Source: Rotaria sordida
Taxonomy: Eukaryota; Rotifera; Eurotatoria; Philodinida; Philodinidae
DNA length: 64,000 nt
NCBI GenBank assembly: GCA_905250125.1
Contig: CAJNOL010000697.1
Coordinates: 46,480-110,479, forward strand
Direction: 5' to 3'
Shown here: positions 12,059 to 24,165 of the stretch, piece by piece
How the letters are laid out: every line of letters starts with the position of its first letter
How positions within the stretch are numbered: the first letter of the stretch is position 1
Program-made: the position numbers and the translations under genes
The notes under the pieces: model-generated
What the model was told of the DNA's origin: nothing
The model's database searches: none
What the model saw: the letters and a program-made list of their open reading frames with translations, nothing else

Positions 12059-14234
12059 TGTGTTGCTATAGATTAATGTCTTATCATCATATCAAATGTC
12101 TAGATGGTTTTATCGAGAAGCCATTGTGTATGAGTAGGTTGTACTAACATATTCTTTTATTTCTATAGGAGAACAATATGAAGAATGGAAAGAAAGAAAG
12201 AGAAAAGACTTTCTCCATGCTAATAAGAACGAGCTCTTTGGAAACATTGATAATAAAAAAGAAAAATGATCTTTGTTGTCATTTTCTGTTGAACAAAGAT
12301 ACAGAATCAGTAATATATTTTCCTGTAAGATCAATTTTTTATATGCAAATCTTAGTTTAGATGATTATTCTTATAATTATTTATTTTTCTACGAAAATAA
12401 CTGAAACTTGTGAATACATATTTCATTTTTATTAGTCAAATGGCAAAGAAAGGATAATTGTATACTTTATTAAAAATACTAGAATTTGTGCTTTCAGCAT
12501 GTTTGCTATGACATATGTCAGAAATAGATTAGTCTAAGCATTTGATAATAATATCAGTGCGGAAGAAAACAACGGTTTGAAATTTATGTTATCAAAAACG
12601 ATCAAATGGAGTACGATGATGGAAATAAAAATAGAACATGCCTAAATTGTGTGAATATTTCGTAGTTTTTATTAAATCTTTTAGAATTTCAATTTCTAAC
12701 AATAATAAGACGGAGTTGCAGAAATATTATCATACCGTATTTCAATAATTCAATTGTCTACGCCTATCTACTAATATTGATACTTGAAAGCTTGAATAAG
12801 TAAATGTTTTCCAAAGTTCATTGTTTGATCTTGACGAAGCCGCTTTTCTTCATAATAAAAACATCATAGAATTAGTTCTTTTTAGTCTTACATTATTGGA
12901 GAAAATGCTAACAACTTATATATTAAGTTACAAACGTTTTCTATCGCTTTTTTATAGCTTATTAGAACAGTTAAAAGATAATATTCATGAGAGAGATGGG
13001 ATGTTAAAATGGAAAGTTTTATTTCAGATTTGAAAAATAGTCTTCCAGCATTACTCTGAAAATTACTCGTGGAATATGAAAACTAATGATTATTCAATTA
13101 TATTATCGAATAGCTTTCAAGAAAATATTCTATATCTAATGAACATTCTTATATTTTTATCTGCACAATGGCATCTTTTTTTTCAATGTGATTTCACCGA
13201 AACTTTATATCTTAATTGAACACAAGGTTTCATAATTATTGTGAATTGGTGCAGATAATGCAGAATTTGGAATAAGAATTTTTTAAAATGTGAAATGATA
13301 AGTCGTATAAACTTCCTATGTAGTTTGTAAAGTTTGAACATTTGATGATAAGAAATAATACTTAAGAAGAAAGTATCGGAATTGATTCTGAATTTTCGAC
13401 TTCATATTTAGGCTATACATAAATCTCAGTGACACAAAGAAAATTCAAAAAGCATTCATATTTAGGGTTCCTGGTTCAAGATATGTAGTTAACGTTATGG
13501 CGGAAAAAACAGTGTTTTCTTTATTTTTCAAATAATCGTCTATATATTGTGCTAATAATTTGTATGTTTAATTAAACTGAATTACGAAATTTGAAAACTT
13601 TAATAATGAAGAAGCTAGTCTCCAACAGTTTCTACAATACAACAAAACAACCAAACGATACTACAGTTAAGCCGGACATGAAGAAAATGCAGTTTAATGG
13701 TATTAATCGATCCTAGGCTGTGTAGAACGGCTCATATTAACGATTCAAAAATGGTGCAAAAAACGAGTGCCATTTTGATGATCGTTTACGTTGCACTCTG
13801 GAACAAAGAAATGGGGCAATTAATGATATCTGTTACCATTATCGTTTAAGTTCTAATGGTAACGACCACCATTCCGACTACCGTTTCATCCACTTTCCCG
13901 GATGGCTTTTATACGAAATAAAAAAATATCTTCAAAACGTCTTTAAATGCTTCTAATAATGCATAGTAGATAAATCTTGACGATCCTATCTACCACTTCT
14001 AATTGGACCACTTTCCGAAGTTTTGTTGATGGTTTTTGCTGAGATCGAACTGCATTTTACTCGTTTTTTTCTCTGAAACTCTATATTTTTTTTTGTTAAT
14101 ATGACGTCCTCATTAACTTTTTTGACCCGCTTCAAACATCAATAGATAGATTTTGTTGAGATCTATTCGATGATATGGCATGTGTTGTACAAAAAAAGCA
14201 CTACTTTACTTGTCAGGAGGATTGACAAATTTAT
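12059..14234. other. Intergenic, AT-rich, no supported gene
   Basis: Only short unsupported frames are present. Around 13650-14070 the base composition is less AT-rich. An 11-bp inverted repeat AAAATGCAGTT lies near 13684 and 14050, which may mark an old short transposon, but the arms do not extend. Confidence 0.4.
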
Positions 14235-14713
14235 AGACATTTTTATTTTCTTCTATACTTCTTTAATTGATTATTTAATATATTTTAATTTCTATTACTA
14301 TACAATAATGTAACGTTTCGTTGCTGTACGCAACTTCTTCAGATAAAAAATACACTACATAAATTAAACTATATATTTTACAATAGAATAAGTAAAAAAC
14401 AAACAAAATAGACAATTATTTTTCTTTTTTGTTAACTTTTAATAATGATACAGAAGTGACTAAAAATCCAGTATATTATTGTTACTATCTTACTCCGTGT
14501 CATTGTTCCAGATAAGAAAAAGAAAAATAACCGTCTCTTTTGTCTGCTTTTTTGATTTATTCTATTGTAAAATGTACAGTTTAATTCATGTACTGTATTT
14601 TTTATCTGAAGAAATTGCTCACAGGAACGAAACGTGACATTATTGTATAGTAATAAAAATTAAAATATATTAAATAATCAATTAAACAAGCGCAGAAGAG
14701 AATAAAAATGTCT
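14235..14713. mobile_element. Foldback element with about 195-bp inverted arms and a hammerhead-like core in each arm
   Basis: The left arm (14235 to about 14430) and right arm (about 14512-14713) are near-perfect inverted copies starting agacatttttatt. Shared landmarks are ttaattgattatttaatata, tactatacaataatg and the tract cttcagataaaaaatac. Each arm carries CTGAAGA, a short hairpin, then GAAAC (minus strand 14342-14315, plus strand 14606-14633), the layout of a hammerhead ribozyme core (CUGANGA - stem II - GAAA). In the left arm the hairpin GTTGC/GCAAC pairs fully; in the right arm it is degraded. Short terminal or retroelement-derived units with such cores occur in rotifer Penelope-like elements and retrozymes; that link is inference. 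No coding capacity and no clear target-site duplication. Confidence 0.75.
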
Positions 14714-14985
14714 TTGAAAAACGTTATTATGTCATGCCACTCGCTGAGTAACATGATGTCTCTGTTAAATTACCGAGTTAAAATACATATTATTGGATAT
14801 TCTTCGTTCGTTATTTTTTTCATTGGTATATTATAGATGATAGAATTCATTTTTTTTTGCTCTAGATACTTAGTAAGAAACTTATTGAAGTTTCAGTGAT
14901 AATATTCGCTGCATATCTAAATAAAAACTCATACACATTTAAGAACAGCAAAAAATAACGGTAGCAAGTTCCTTGTTAAAAAATA

Positions 14986-15612
14986 CAATGTGGTCCAAAA
15001 TTTACATTACCGTACAAAAAAGAATTGACTATCTTCTCCATAGCTTGACGAAATGGGCTGATTTGTTTTTTTATTGATAATACAAGAGTGTTCATGATTC
15101 ATATCCATGGGTAAAGAAGTTGGAAAGAACCGTTTTTGACATTGGATGGATGCTTGTAAAGACAGGGTACTCACACGCATCTACGCTTGCATCCACATCG
15201 TTTTCATTTCTGTGCGATTGAATATACTTGAACTCACTCTCTGTGTACTTGTTTAATGTCCTTTCTTCTAGCATCATTCAATGTGTTCTGTATTCGCCAT
15301 CTTTCATTGAGTATGTTAACTCTTTTTCGAACATTTATAACTGTAAATACATGAGGGTGTGGGTGCACGTAAAGACAAAACATTCATACTCACTCACACT
15401 GGCATTGGTTTTTTTTTGCATCCTATAAGAGGATAGATTTTTGTTGTTGCAGTCAATGGTGATATTTTAAAATGGTTCTTTCCAATTTTTGCTCCATGAC
15501 TACTAGCTATGAATATTCATTTATCATCAGTAAAAATACCAACCCATTTGGCCAAGTTATGCCGGAGATATTCAATTTTTTTTGTACCGTAGGTGACTTT
15601 TGACTCATCCTG
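14986..15612. mobile_element. TA-flanked MITE with long inverted repeats, Tc1/mariner-like ends
   Basis: The ends are caatgtggtccaaaa on the left and ttttgactcatcctg on the right, flanked by TA on both sides. Inward, the arms match for about 150 bp with gaps (tacaaaaaa, attga.tatctt, gg.ttggaaagaacc). The terminal sequence is a diverged relative of the elements at 58505-59399 (cagggtggcgcaaaagtcac), so both belong to one family. TA target duplication plus a CAG...CTG end suggests mobilisation by a Tc1/mariner-type transposase encoded elsewhere. The interior (about 15140-15430) holds only short unsupported frames. Confidence 0.7.
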
Positions 15613-15614
15613 TA

Positions 15615-16559
15615 TATCCATAAAATTTGACTTTTTTTTTACTAGTGAACTACTTTATCTGAAAGAAAGTTTCATTTTACATCACACATCTACTTTGCAT
15701 GTAGCATGTATTGGTAAATTTGTATTCAGAAATTCTAGTTATGAAATGACATGCTTCATTTAACATTAGATAAACATAAGTATAGTCTTGTCAAGGACGA
15801 AATTGGAATAATTAAAGTAAACTATTTGCGGCAAAAAACGGTGTAAACAAGACGTTAAACAATGAAAATACGGTCTTAATACTATCCATCAGTTTTTGAT
15901 GGAAATGACTTAAACGGTATCAATTAAAGTCGTTGTTTGAGACAGTCAGAATGAATGTCCTGAGTCATGTAGAAATGATAAAAGTAAAATATCTTCGGAC
16001 GCCATAAAAAGCAGATCAAACCAAGAGTGTAATACTTTTCTTCATTGCATAGAAATAAGCTGAAAGAGAAGTCAGCTTTGATAACATGAACAATTTTCAG
16101 GATGAATCTCTCGCTATTCATTTGTATATTATCTGTATTGAATGTAGTTGGAAAAGAAAAGTGCAATTAGTTCGAAATATATGAGCGATGCTATTTTAAT
16201 AATACTATTTCGATATCGTATTTTAGTTAAGATTAAAATAGGATTGTTCGGATCATATAGGAATGATAGTTTGAAAAGAAACGAATAAAAATGCCTCTTT
16301 TTCGTCATCATCATTATTAACAAAATATCTCCGAAATGAACAAGCATAAGCACGAATACTTTAAGGGTTTTCTCAGTCTCTCATTGAGATTTACTTATAG
16401 ATAAAAGATGAAGTGAAAAGTTCACAATCGGTTATGATACTTGTCGGAGGAAAAATTAAAATTTCAGTTTTTTCTATAGGACAATTTTAAATATTCTTAA
16501 ACATACAGTATAAACTTTATTATTTTCATATGTCCAAAAATACAATGTTTAAACTAGGT
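15615..16559. other. Intergenic, nothing recognised
   Basis: AT-rich sequence with scattered short frames on the minus strand (15924-16353) that have no domain-like features. Confidence 0.4.
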
Positions 16560-17200
16560 ATTTGAACATGATTTCATTTTTAATGAATGATATTTGATCG
16601 CACACTGTATTTCTACTCCTTGACAACAGAATTTCTTTGTTGAACAAGTGCCATTACAGTTGCATATTTCAATAGAAGTAATTAAACTTGCACTCATATA
16701 TGATTTACACGCTTGCATGAATATCATTGTTGATAATATTGTTGAATCGACATCATGTGAATTGTGAAAGTTACAGTTGGATAAATCTAATAGATCGAGT
16801 TCTTGAAAACGTGCGATGATTATTCATATTGTTGTATATAAGTGATAGATACTATATCATTCGATGGTGATTGCAACGATATTGTCTTGCATGGCAATAT
16901 TTTAGGTACAACATTTGTTCTGTCTAAATTGTCATTTTTATTTCATTCTTATCTTTGGTCGATTTTATCGGACGTAAAACATATTTTAAATTTTTCAGAA
17001 TTTTAATTTCTCCTTCGACATATGCTTTACAATCTCATACGAAAGCTTTCTCGCTCAAATTCTTCCATTATTCATCTAAGCTATCAATAGAGACACCATA
17101 TTGCTCATTACTATACATTTTCATTCTTCGATCATGGATTAATTCATTGAAAATACAATCGATTTTACATCAAATTTACCGCTATGATAAACTTTTCAAG
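16560..17200 (-). pseudogene. Decayed host gene with Leu-rich and Cys-rich pieces
   Basis: Reading the minus strand downward, three protein-like pieces follow each other. The first (about 17200-16940) contains MKMYSNEQYGVSIDSLDE, AYVEGEIKILKNLKYVLRPI and KSTKDKNEIKMTI and is broken by several stops (TAA, TGA, TAG). The second (about 16915-16825) contains NVVPKILPCKTISLQSPSND in another phase. The third (about 16815-16562) contains RFQELDLLDLSNCNFHNSHD and the Cys-rich ICNCNGTCSTKKFCC and ends in a normal stop near 16562. ELDLLDLSNCNF resembles a leucine-rich-repeat segment. In-frame stops and phase changes indicate a dead gene; some phase changes could instead be introns. Family not identified. 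Confidence 0.5.
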
Positions 17201-17426
17201 ACTTTATAATAAAAGACAATAAATTTATTTCATTAATCTGATCATTCTCGCATTATTTTATTAAAAATCAGAATTTTATCGATATTTCTTCTTTTTGTCA
17301 CTTCCGATTTTATTGAAACTGGTTTCGACATAAATATTTTTATTCCTATTTATGCCTTCCATTGTAAGAAAAACTAAATCTCAAAAAAAAAAAAAAACAA
17401 TAAAATCAACGCATGACAAATTTATT

Positions 17427-17744
17427 TTATTGATTTTTCTTGTGTTGCAGCCCATACAATAATAATTTGTCGAAACAAAACCAAAATGGTCTATTTAAAC
17501 CAAAACACATTTGAAGTTTATCATTAATATTCGTTTTCAATAAATTTTCAGTTTCGTCTGTATCAGACAAACTACGCTTGCATGATACTGGAGATAAATG
17601 ACAAAGAAGAAAACTGCGCTGTTCTTGTATACTTGATGAAGGATAAGCCTGAATTAAAAAATAAATCATCAATCTAGCCATATACGGAAACCTACCGTAG
17701 TAAATCGGAAATAGAGGATAAAAATGAACAGTATACATAAACAT
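17427..17744 (-). CDS. Hypothetical 105-residue open frame, unrecognised
   Basis: ATG-started minus-strand frame of 105 codons, hydrophobic at the N-terminus, then a polar segment (RSLSDTDETENLLKTNINDK) and an aromatic C-terminal part. It lies just upstream, on the same strand, of the decayed gene at 16560-17200 and may be an upstream exon of it. No domain recognised, and chance cannot be excluded. Confidence 0.25.
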   Translation of the reverse strand: MFMYTVHFYPLFPIYYGRFPYMARLMIYFLIQAYPSSSIQEQRSFLLCHLSPVSCKRSLSDTDETENLLKTNINDKLQMCFGLNRPFWFCFDKLLLYGLQHKKNQ

Positions 17745-18394
17745 CGATACCAGGATTTCATAATTGGATGTAAATATTACGAGGTTTGATTAGAAGTAAG
17801 ATTGAATAGTAAATGAAAGTGTTTTTCTTTCTTTTTTTATATATAAAAAGGTAAGCTCAGTAGTTTATCTTCTATGCATCAATCTATCTTTATTATATTC
17901 CATGCATGAAATTCTTTTTGCTAAAAAAAAATGCGTAGGCATATCATGAATGTCTCAATCTGTATGAAAGGAAAATGTTAACGATAGTGATTGTTCTTCT
18001 TTTAACGGAAATTATCATGTTGAGATGTATTTTTTATGATGATGTTATAGTTGATGCAACATTCAAGGAAATGAATTGTTGTGTTAAACAGAATAAATAT
18101 TAATGTAATATTGAATAACTTGAAAAAGTTTGAATTTCATTCAAGTGAACTGTTTCCACTGAAATTCTTTCTTTCTAACATGACATAGTTTGATCTTGCG
18201 AGTTATTTTTTATTTCTATTTCAAAAGTCACGTACGTTTTTCATCAATTTAATTTTTATCATCAGCATTCTCAAATAAGAACTTCCAACATTGTTAACAA
18301 TAATGTTTATTGAAAATCTGAAGTGAGATTTATCAAAAAAAAAAAACTAATACTTTACTCATGTCGTATGTTTGTTTGTACAACGACCGATATA
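17745..18394. other. Intergenic, nothing recognised
   Basis: AT-rich sequence with homopolymer runs and no supported coding frame. Confidence 0.4.
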
Positions 18395-18790
18395 CCACGG
18401 TAATAATAAAAACCGGTGGTAGCGCTTATGACTTTTGGTTCTAACTATAAACAATCGTGGAGAGTGTTCTCTATCCAAATTCGAATTATTTATTAGAAAG
18501 AACTCAAATTAATCGAGGAGAAAATAGTTTTAGAATATATTTTACAAATAAAAATTTATCTCATAACTGGAAACGATTCGGATTCTGTGGCTCCAACGTA
18601 TCAACGCCGTCAGAGTGCATCAAAAACCACTCAATTCTACCAGTTTTAACCAACTTCAAAAATATTCATCCGTTTTGATACAATATACCATGACGCAATA
18701 CTTACAAAAATAAAACCGACGATAGTTTCTCGGTAGTTATCACATGAGTATCTTCAACCTAGGTAGTATTTAAGAGGATGTAGTAACTAT
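18395..18790. repeat. Left member of a widely spaced inverted repeat pair
   Basis: This segment is the diverged reverse complement of 24925-25375. Shared landmarks are accggtggta/accgatggta, aatcgtggagagtgtt/attggagaggg, ttcaaaaatattca and the tract tttctcggtagttatcacat. Each arm has coding-like similarity on one strand: minus here (KLVKTGRIEWF) and plus in the partner (KSVKSDGIESF, MNSDDIDTLE). The two may be the ends of one decayed element of about 7 kb or two separate insertions. Confidence 0.65.
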
Positions 18791-19049
18791 CAATCAACCT
18801 GATGCTTCTCTATCGTTCTAGTTTTAGTTAACTGTTTTGTAAATTTTATTGATGAAAATAATGGAAGAGAAAAAAATTCGTAGTAATGTCATAATATCGA
18901 CACAAGGGATATTTAAATCTCAAAGTCAAGATATTCAAACAGGTACTCATGTAAACTGTTCACTATAATAAAAACAACAACTTATCGTGAAGAACAATAT
19001 CTTCCTTATTGAAGATGGACTTAAAATCGGCAAAGTAGAGAGATTTGAG

Positions 19050-19870
19050 TTGATTTGCTGTAATCACTTCGTTATCCAATATGGAATGGGTATGGATGAA
19101 GAGTAGACTGAAGTCAGACAAGATACCCGCATTCACATTTACACATCAGAGTTGTAACCGATTGAGAATTTTTGAACCAATCGGATCTGGCCGGCTCAAA
19201 AAGTCTTTTAGATCGGTAGAACGCGGCAAAAACTAATCAGTTTACTTAATCATTATTAATCAGTTAATGAAAATGGCTTTAAAAAAACATTCATTTTCAT
19301 TTTTGTACTTAAGTTTTTACGAATCTCCTTGAATGAAATATCATGTTATAATCGTCCATATCCATTAAGTTTCTCAAAGATGAATATGTGATATTTCTAT
19401 ACACAGTGCGAAAAAAAAGGACCATTTATTCATCAACTGGTTGCTGAACTCTAAATGATAAATTTTCTCATTCAGCCTTTTCAGACAAACCTAATGTTTC
19501 TCTTCAAACGACAATTCAAACCTAAACTTCTTCGTTATCAAAACATATATAATATAAGTTTAACTTTAGTAACACAGGTTTCAATTGAGGTTTTTAAAAA
19601 ATAAAGGATACTTCGATTAAGAGGACAGAACGACGCGGATGAATAGAAGACAATAAAATAGATAGTTCTTGAAACAACATGTTTGATTACTTGTTATAAT
19701 CGTAAGCAAACTTGTTCTCAACAAGTTTTATCAGGAAAAATGACATATTTATAAAATATTTCCCAACCGGTGAAAATCAGCCGATCCAATCATTTCAACC
19801 GGTCCGATTGCAACTCTGCCATATACCACACCCTCAATATTGGATGTAACAGTATTAGAATATCTATGAA
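19050..19870. repeat. Probable foldback element
   Basis: Sequence around 19080-19225 (ccaatatgg, cagagttgtaaccg, accaatcggatctggccggc) recurs inverted at about 19755-19850 (caaccggtgaaaatcagccg, gtccgattgcaactctg, ccaatattgg). The arms are diverged. No coding content is supported in the loop. Confidence 0.5.
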
Positions 19871-20968
19871 AATTCCCTATTCATATTTTATCTACTTTAA
19901 ACCTATTCGTTGTATGCAAACAAGGAAATTAATGTATGGCAATGAAATATTTAAAGTCTTTTTGATACGTACTAGATCGATTATGTCAAATAATCAGGAA
20001 AACTTCAGTCTATTCTTCTTTTATATGTAAGGATGATACCGATTGATTTTGTATCAAAAGTATACGTGATCATCAAGTTGTTGGAACATTGCTGGTTGAG
20101 ATATTCATACTGATTATAATGCCATATATGCATGTTTACATTTTTCTTCCGTTAATCTATTGCTTTTTGTTCTATCTTGATAATAATTTCAACGAGAAGT
20201 ATTCTACAATGTCATTCAAACGTATAGATCTTAATTGGCAGCATTGATAGCATGAAGCTATCTATTAACAATTAGTGTTCAAATTTAGTGGTAATGATCA
20301 GGAAAAGAGAACGAATACATTTTCGATCCTTCTAATTTATCTGAATACTCGATTTGAGAACGATGAAATTGGTCGAAAATACTGTGTTTAAGGACTATCA
20401 TTGTTTGTGATGAATAAAAAATAACGTCTAATTATCTTTTATCAATCAATATCTATTTCATCATGTATTTTATTTATAATGCAAACTGTTGTGAATCTAT
20501 CTTCTTAAGATCACTATTACTATATAATATTTAAGATTTTTTCAAAATTCCACTATCGTTGTTTTTTTCGAGACTATTTGACATTACCGTTCATTCAATT
20601 TTCTCTTGCATATATAATACATGTCTTGATTTTGATTGGATTCTCTTCGATTCAGTATGTGCTAATCTATCTGTACGAATTACATACGATGATTGAATGT
20701 GTAAATCATTTTATAGAAACAAAGAAAATATTTTATAAAGGAATGTTTACTATAGAAGAAGAAATGTATTGAATTAACTGTGAAGAAAAGATTTACAATA
20801 TAAAAATCTCTTATTATCAGCTGAGATTTTATAAACATGAATTATAGTAACAATGATAACAAATCGATAGAATTTAAGTTTAACATAGTACCCGATATCG
20901 GTTCAATGATTCTAATGATAATTGTAGTTTGTAATGATCTTGTCGTCTTACAATGCATATTCATGGAA

Positions 20969-21623
20969 ATTTTCTAATAAGGAAAGCATCGCAACTGATA
21001 AATCACTTTTGAGTCAAGACTACATGCATTATGTAGATTAAAATTAACTATGAATATCCGGAAAAGAATTCATGCACGTCGCTTATTTCTGCAGAGATAC
21101 TACAATTTTACGGTATTTTTTTTAAATAAATGCCGTAGTATCCATCAGAAATACTAACAAAACTAATTTTCAAATTTCGACTTGAAACTGTACAGAGACA
21201 GGCCTTAATGAGAGTAGTTTATTGTATAGGTTTCAGATCTTTTCGTCGTTTTTAACTTAAGATACAGCCATGGTAAAAGAGTATCCTTTACACCGCTTAT
21301 ATACATCGGCAGATTCGGTGTTCTTAGTTCAAGAGAGAAGCAAATTAAAAGACTTGAAACTTCCACTATTAACTACTCTAATTAAGACCTGTCTGTATGG
21401 GGCAAGTTTCAAGTTGAAATTCGAAAATTAGATTTTCTGTTCTTCATGAGGGATACCACGGCATTCATTCAGAAAATACCATAAAAGTGTAGAATCTCCG
21501 TAGTAATAAGCTAAGTACACGAACTCTTTTCAGAATATTCATAGCTCATTTGAGTCTACATGATGCACATAGTCTCAATTTGAAAGTAATTTATCAATTG
21601 GAAAATGTTCTTCATTAGAAAAG
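20969..21623. repeat. Foldback element with arms of about 270 bp
   Basis: Left arm 20969 to about 21245 and right arm about 21335-21623 are inverted copies. Paired landmarks are acaggccttaatgagagtag against ctactctaattaagacctgt, cttgaaact against agtttcaag, and gtctacatgatgcac against the matching site in the left arm. A single half-copy of the same family lies near 50355-50490. No coding frame. Confidence 0.75.
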
Positions 21624-22520
21624 AGTCATACCAGTCGGATATTATCTGTTTATCGCTACAATTTAATGTTACCTGTATGAATCAATAGATTCAATGAATC
21701 ATCTAAATAACATTTTCTTATCTAAATAAAATATACAATAAAATGGTTATCATTGAAATTGTAAGGTGATTAGAAGGCGTAGCACAATTCAAATACGTAT
21801 GCTCATTCCATCTGAATATTGATTTCTTCTGTCTAGAATTGTTTTCGAAAAAATTATTGTGTGTCAGTAATTCATAAGAAGAATTCGAGTATGATTATCG
21901 GTTTAATGATGTTTAGAAAAACGCTATTCTTAACGGAAAAGTCTAACCCAAGATCTATGTCTTATCCGAAAAGACTCCTCAAATACAATATTTGACATCA
22001 GATAAATGCGGAAAATATCGCAAAAGTTCATCTTATTGAAATATTGAAACATACTAGATGTATTTCATGAGTTTGATAAACAATATTGTAAAGCAATCGT
22101 ACAATTATCTTAATTTCTAAAGCGTCCTTTTTTTCAGACGTCATGTAAATTCGAATTGACATAATGCAGTTCCATTTACGCTTTTGAATTTCGTATAAAC
22201 ACACTTTGAAAAGAAAAAACCTTGATCGAAAATAATGAATGAAACCTCAAATCTTGTTATGAATGTTTTCTTTCTTCATAATTGAATGAATCACTACTGT
22301 ACTTTAAACATATAATAGAAACTGAAAAACAAATCAATTAGACCTGGCATGCACCTTGCAATTAGCAGCATGCAAATTATTTTCAATAGAATGCACGGCT
22401 CAAATAAAGCTATAAAAAACAGGTCAAATGAAAGGAAAACAAAGAAAAAAATGTACTTTTTTCTTTAGATGCGTAGGTACCTAAATTACACACGATAATT
22501 GTTGTTTATGTAACTACAAA
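21624..22520. other. Intergenic region upstream of the secreted Pro/Gly protein gene
   Basis: AT-rich sequence with no gene. The last 300 bp have more mixed composition and lead to the TATA box of the gene that starts at 22592. Confidence 0.4.
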
Positions 22521-22523
22521 ATG

Positions 22524-22530
22524 TATAAAA
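22524..22530 (+). promoter_or_regulatory. TATA box of the secreted Pro/Gly-rich protein gene
   Basis: TATAAAA lies 62 bp upstream of the ATG at 22592, a spacing that allows a start site about 30 bp downstream and a short leader. The related gene at 35629 has TATAAAA 54 bp upstream of its ATG, which supports both calls. Confidence 0.6.
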
Positions 22531-22591
22531 GCATAGCATTTTCAACAAGACGAACGAATCGTCGTCAAAAATAAGAAGAACACCAGTACCA

Positions 22592-22928
22592 ATGACCATG
22601 CAATCCATCGTCGTATTATCGCTGGTAAAATCTCTTTTATAGGCTTTTTCTAAAATTCCATTTGATCTATTGTTTTTTATAGTTGGTTCTTACTGTCAGT
22701 GTTCTTTCAAAACCACCTCCACCGGGCGCACCACCAGGCCCGCCACCTGGAGGAAATGGTACTGCTCCATCAGGTCCGCCACCTGGAGGAAGTGGTGGTA
22801 CACCACCAAGTCCGCCACCTGGAGGAAGTGGTAGTACACCACCAGGCCCGCCACCTGGAGAAAATAAGGGTGGTCCACATGGTCAACAAAAAAGCGGTCG
22901 TAAGCAACGTTCATTCTTATGGTATTAG
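22592..22928 (+). CDS. Small secreted Pro/Gly-rich repeat protein (signal-peptide family member 1)
   Basis: Exon 1 (22592-22624, 33 nt) codes MTMQSIVVLSL. A 58-bp intron (GTAAAA...TTTTATAG) follows, and exon 2 (22683-22928) continues LVLTVSVLSKPPPPGAPP, giving a 92-residue protein. The first 20 residues form a clear signal peptide, so the intron splits the signal-peptide codons in phase 0. The mature part is a 14-residue, 42-bp repeat of the type GPPPGGSGGTPPS, three to four copies, ending in a basic tail (GRKQRSFLWY) with possible dibasic cleavage sites. It is probably an extracellular structural, matrix or peptide-precursor protein; function unknown. The same exon structure and start of exon 2 (L-V/I-L-T/A-V) appear in the gene at 35629 and the pseudogene at 28911. 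A minus-strand frame over the repeat is a shadow. Confidence 0.85.
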
Positions 22929-23834
22929 ACATTAAAAGTTGACTATTTGCCATAATTATCCCAACAATGATCTCAAACGATTTTTTTTGTCACACATTAT
23001 TACACTATTGTGAAGTAAAATAAATAGACCTTTCCATAAAGAAACGAAATGCAATAAAAAGTACAGCAATAAAAATTCTTCATGAAAGAGAATTGCAGAG
23101 CCTTCGCTTGCACGTGATATATTCGTCAAAATGAAAGAAATATCTTTCAGATAAAACGACAAGACAAATCTTTGAAACACAAGCTTTCAGAGGAAAAGAA
23201 TACTTACGCATGACAGAATTTGTTTTAAGACAGTCATAAAATCGTTTTTCTCAGACAACAAATTGACAATAGCCGTCATCCACATAGCCATATTGTTATT
23301 AATTAGTCAAGCCAAGTTGATGTTCTCCAATTTCTATTTATGTAAATACTAAGCTTGCTATGTGTTTGACTAGGCAATATTTTATTCTATCAAATCTTTG
23401 ACCAACATCTGGAGATTTTTACTAGAAAAAAAAATATATTGAAGATGATTAAAAATCTGGCAAAAAAAAGAGCTTATGCTAGAGATATCATTTTTCTGTT
23501 AATTTAAAATAAATTTAAATAATATTTTTTGTAATTTATGTTTAAAAATAAGTTCAAGTTATTCACACCATGTAATTTATTAAATTATAATTTAAATTAA
23601 ATAATCCTATTTCTTTATAATACCTCGTATAGGATATATATCCTATTTTTGCATATAACATTTATCTATAAATTATGCGTTACATAATGTTTGTATTCAG
23701 CCAATAGATTATGATCTGGCGAAAGATTCTACTCTTCATTAAAACGAATTTTTCAAAGAAAAATCAAATATGAAGTTATATCACAGGAAGATGGTACATA
23801 TTTCAAACATTCATTTCTGAGTTTAAAATATTTG
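22929..23834. other. Downstream flank and very AT-rich stretch
   Basis: The 3' flank of the secreted protein gene includes aataaa-like signals (for example near 23020). From about 23440 to 23700 the sequence is almost pure A/T with runs of ttaaattaa. No gene seen. Confidence 0.4.
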
Positions 23835-24165
23835 GGATGTTTGTGTTAGCCGTATCTGTAACTAAAGCCAAGTATATGCACGCACATTCATATTCAGGTT
23901 TCTTATGGGACAGCGTATGGAACCATGTCAAGCTTGACTTCAGCTTTGACAAAACCGTTTAGGCCTTTTCGGATAATCGCAAACGCAACAAAATAGATAA
24001 TGTATTGAGTGGCGGCTGAGCAGCAAGCAAGGAATATTAGTTTCATTTTTTGTCAAAACTAAAGTCAAGTTTACTATGGTTCGATGCGCCGTCTCACGAA
24101 GAATCTAAATATGATCTTGGATTGTGTTCTTGACTTTGTTTTAGTACAGTAAGATGGCAACAATT
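23835..24165. repeat. Short foldback element
   Basis: Left arm about 23840-23955 and right arm about 24048-24160 pair in inverted orientation: tggaaccatgtcaagcttga against tcaagtttactatggttcga, and ctttgacaaaa against ttttgtcaaaac. The arms are diverged and there is no coding content. Confidence 0.55.

Noticed and set aside
12110-12360. Opposing short frames next to the GPCR start
   Set aside because: They overlap each other, are Lys/Ser/Phe-rich and lie in the receptor's upstream region.
13650-14070. Possible MITE defined by AAAATGCAGTT inverted repeats
   Set aside because: Only 11 bp pair; the flanking arms do not align and no target duplication is seen.
22696-22953. Minus-strand frame of 85 codons and an extra plus-strand frame over the Pro/Gly gene
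   Set aside because: Both are shadows of the 42-bp coding repeat. Only the frame that joins the ATG exon through a consensus intron gives a signal peptide.
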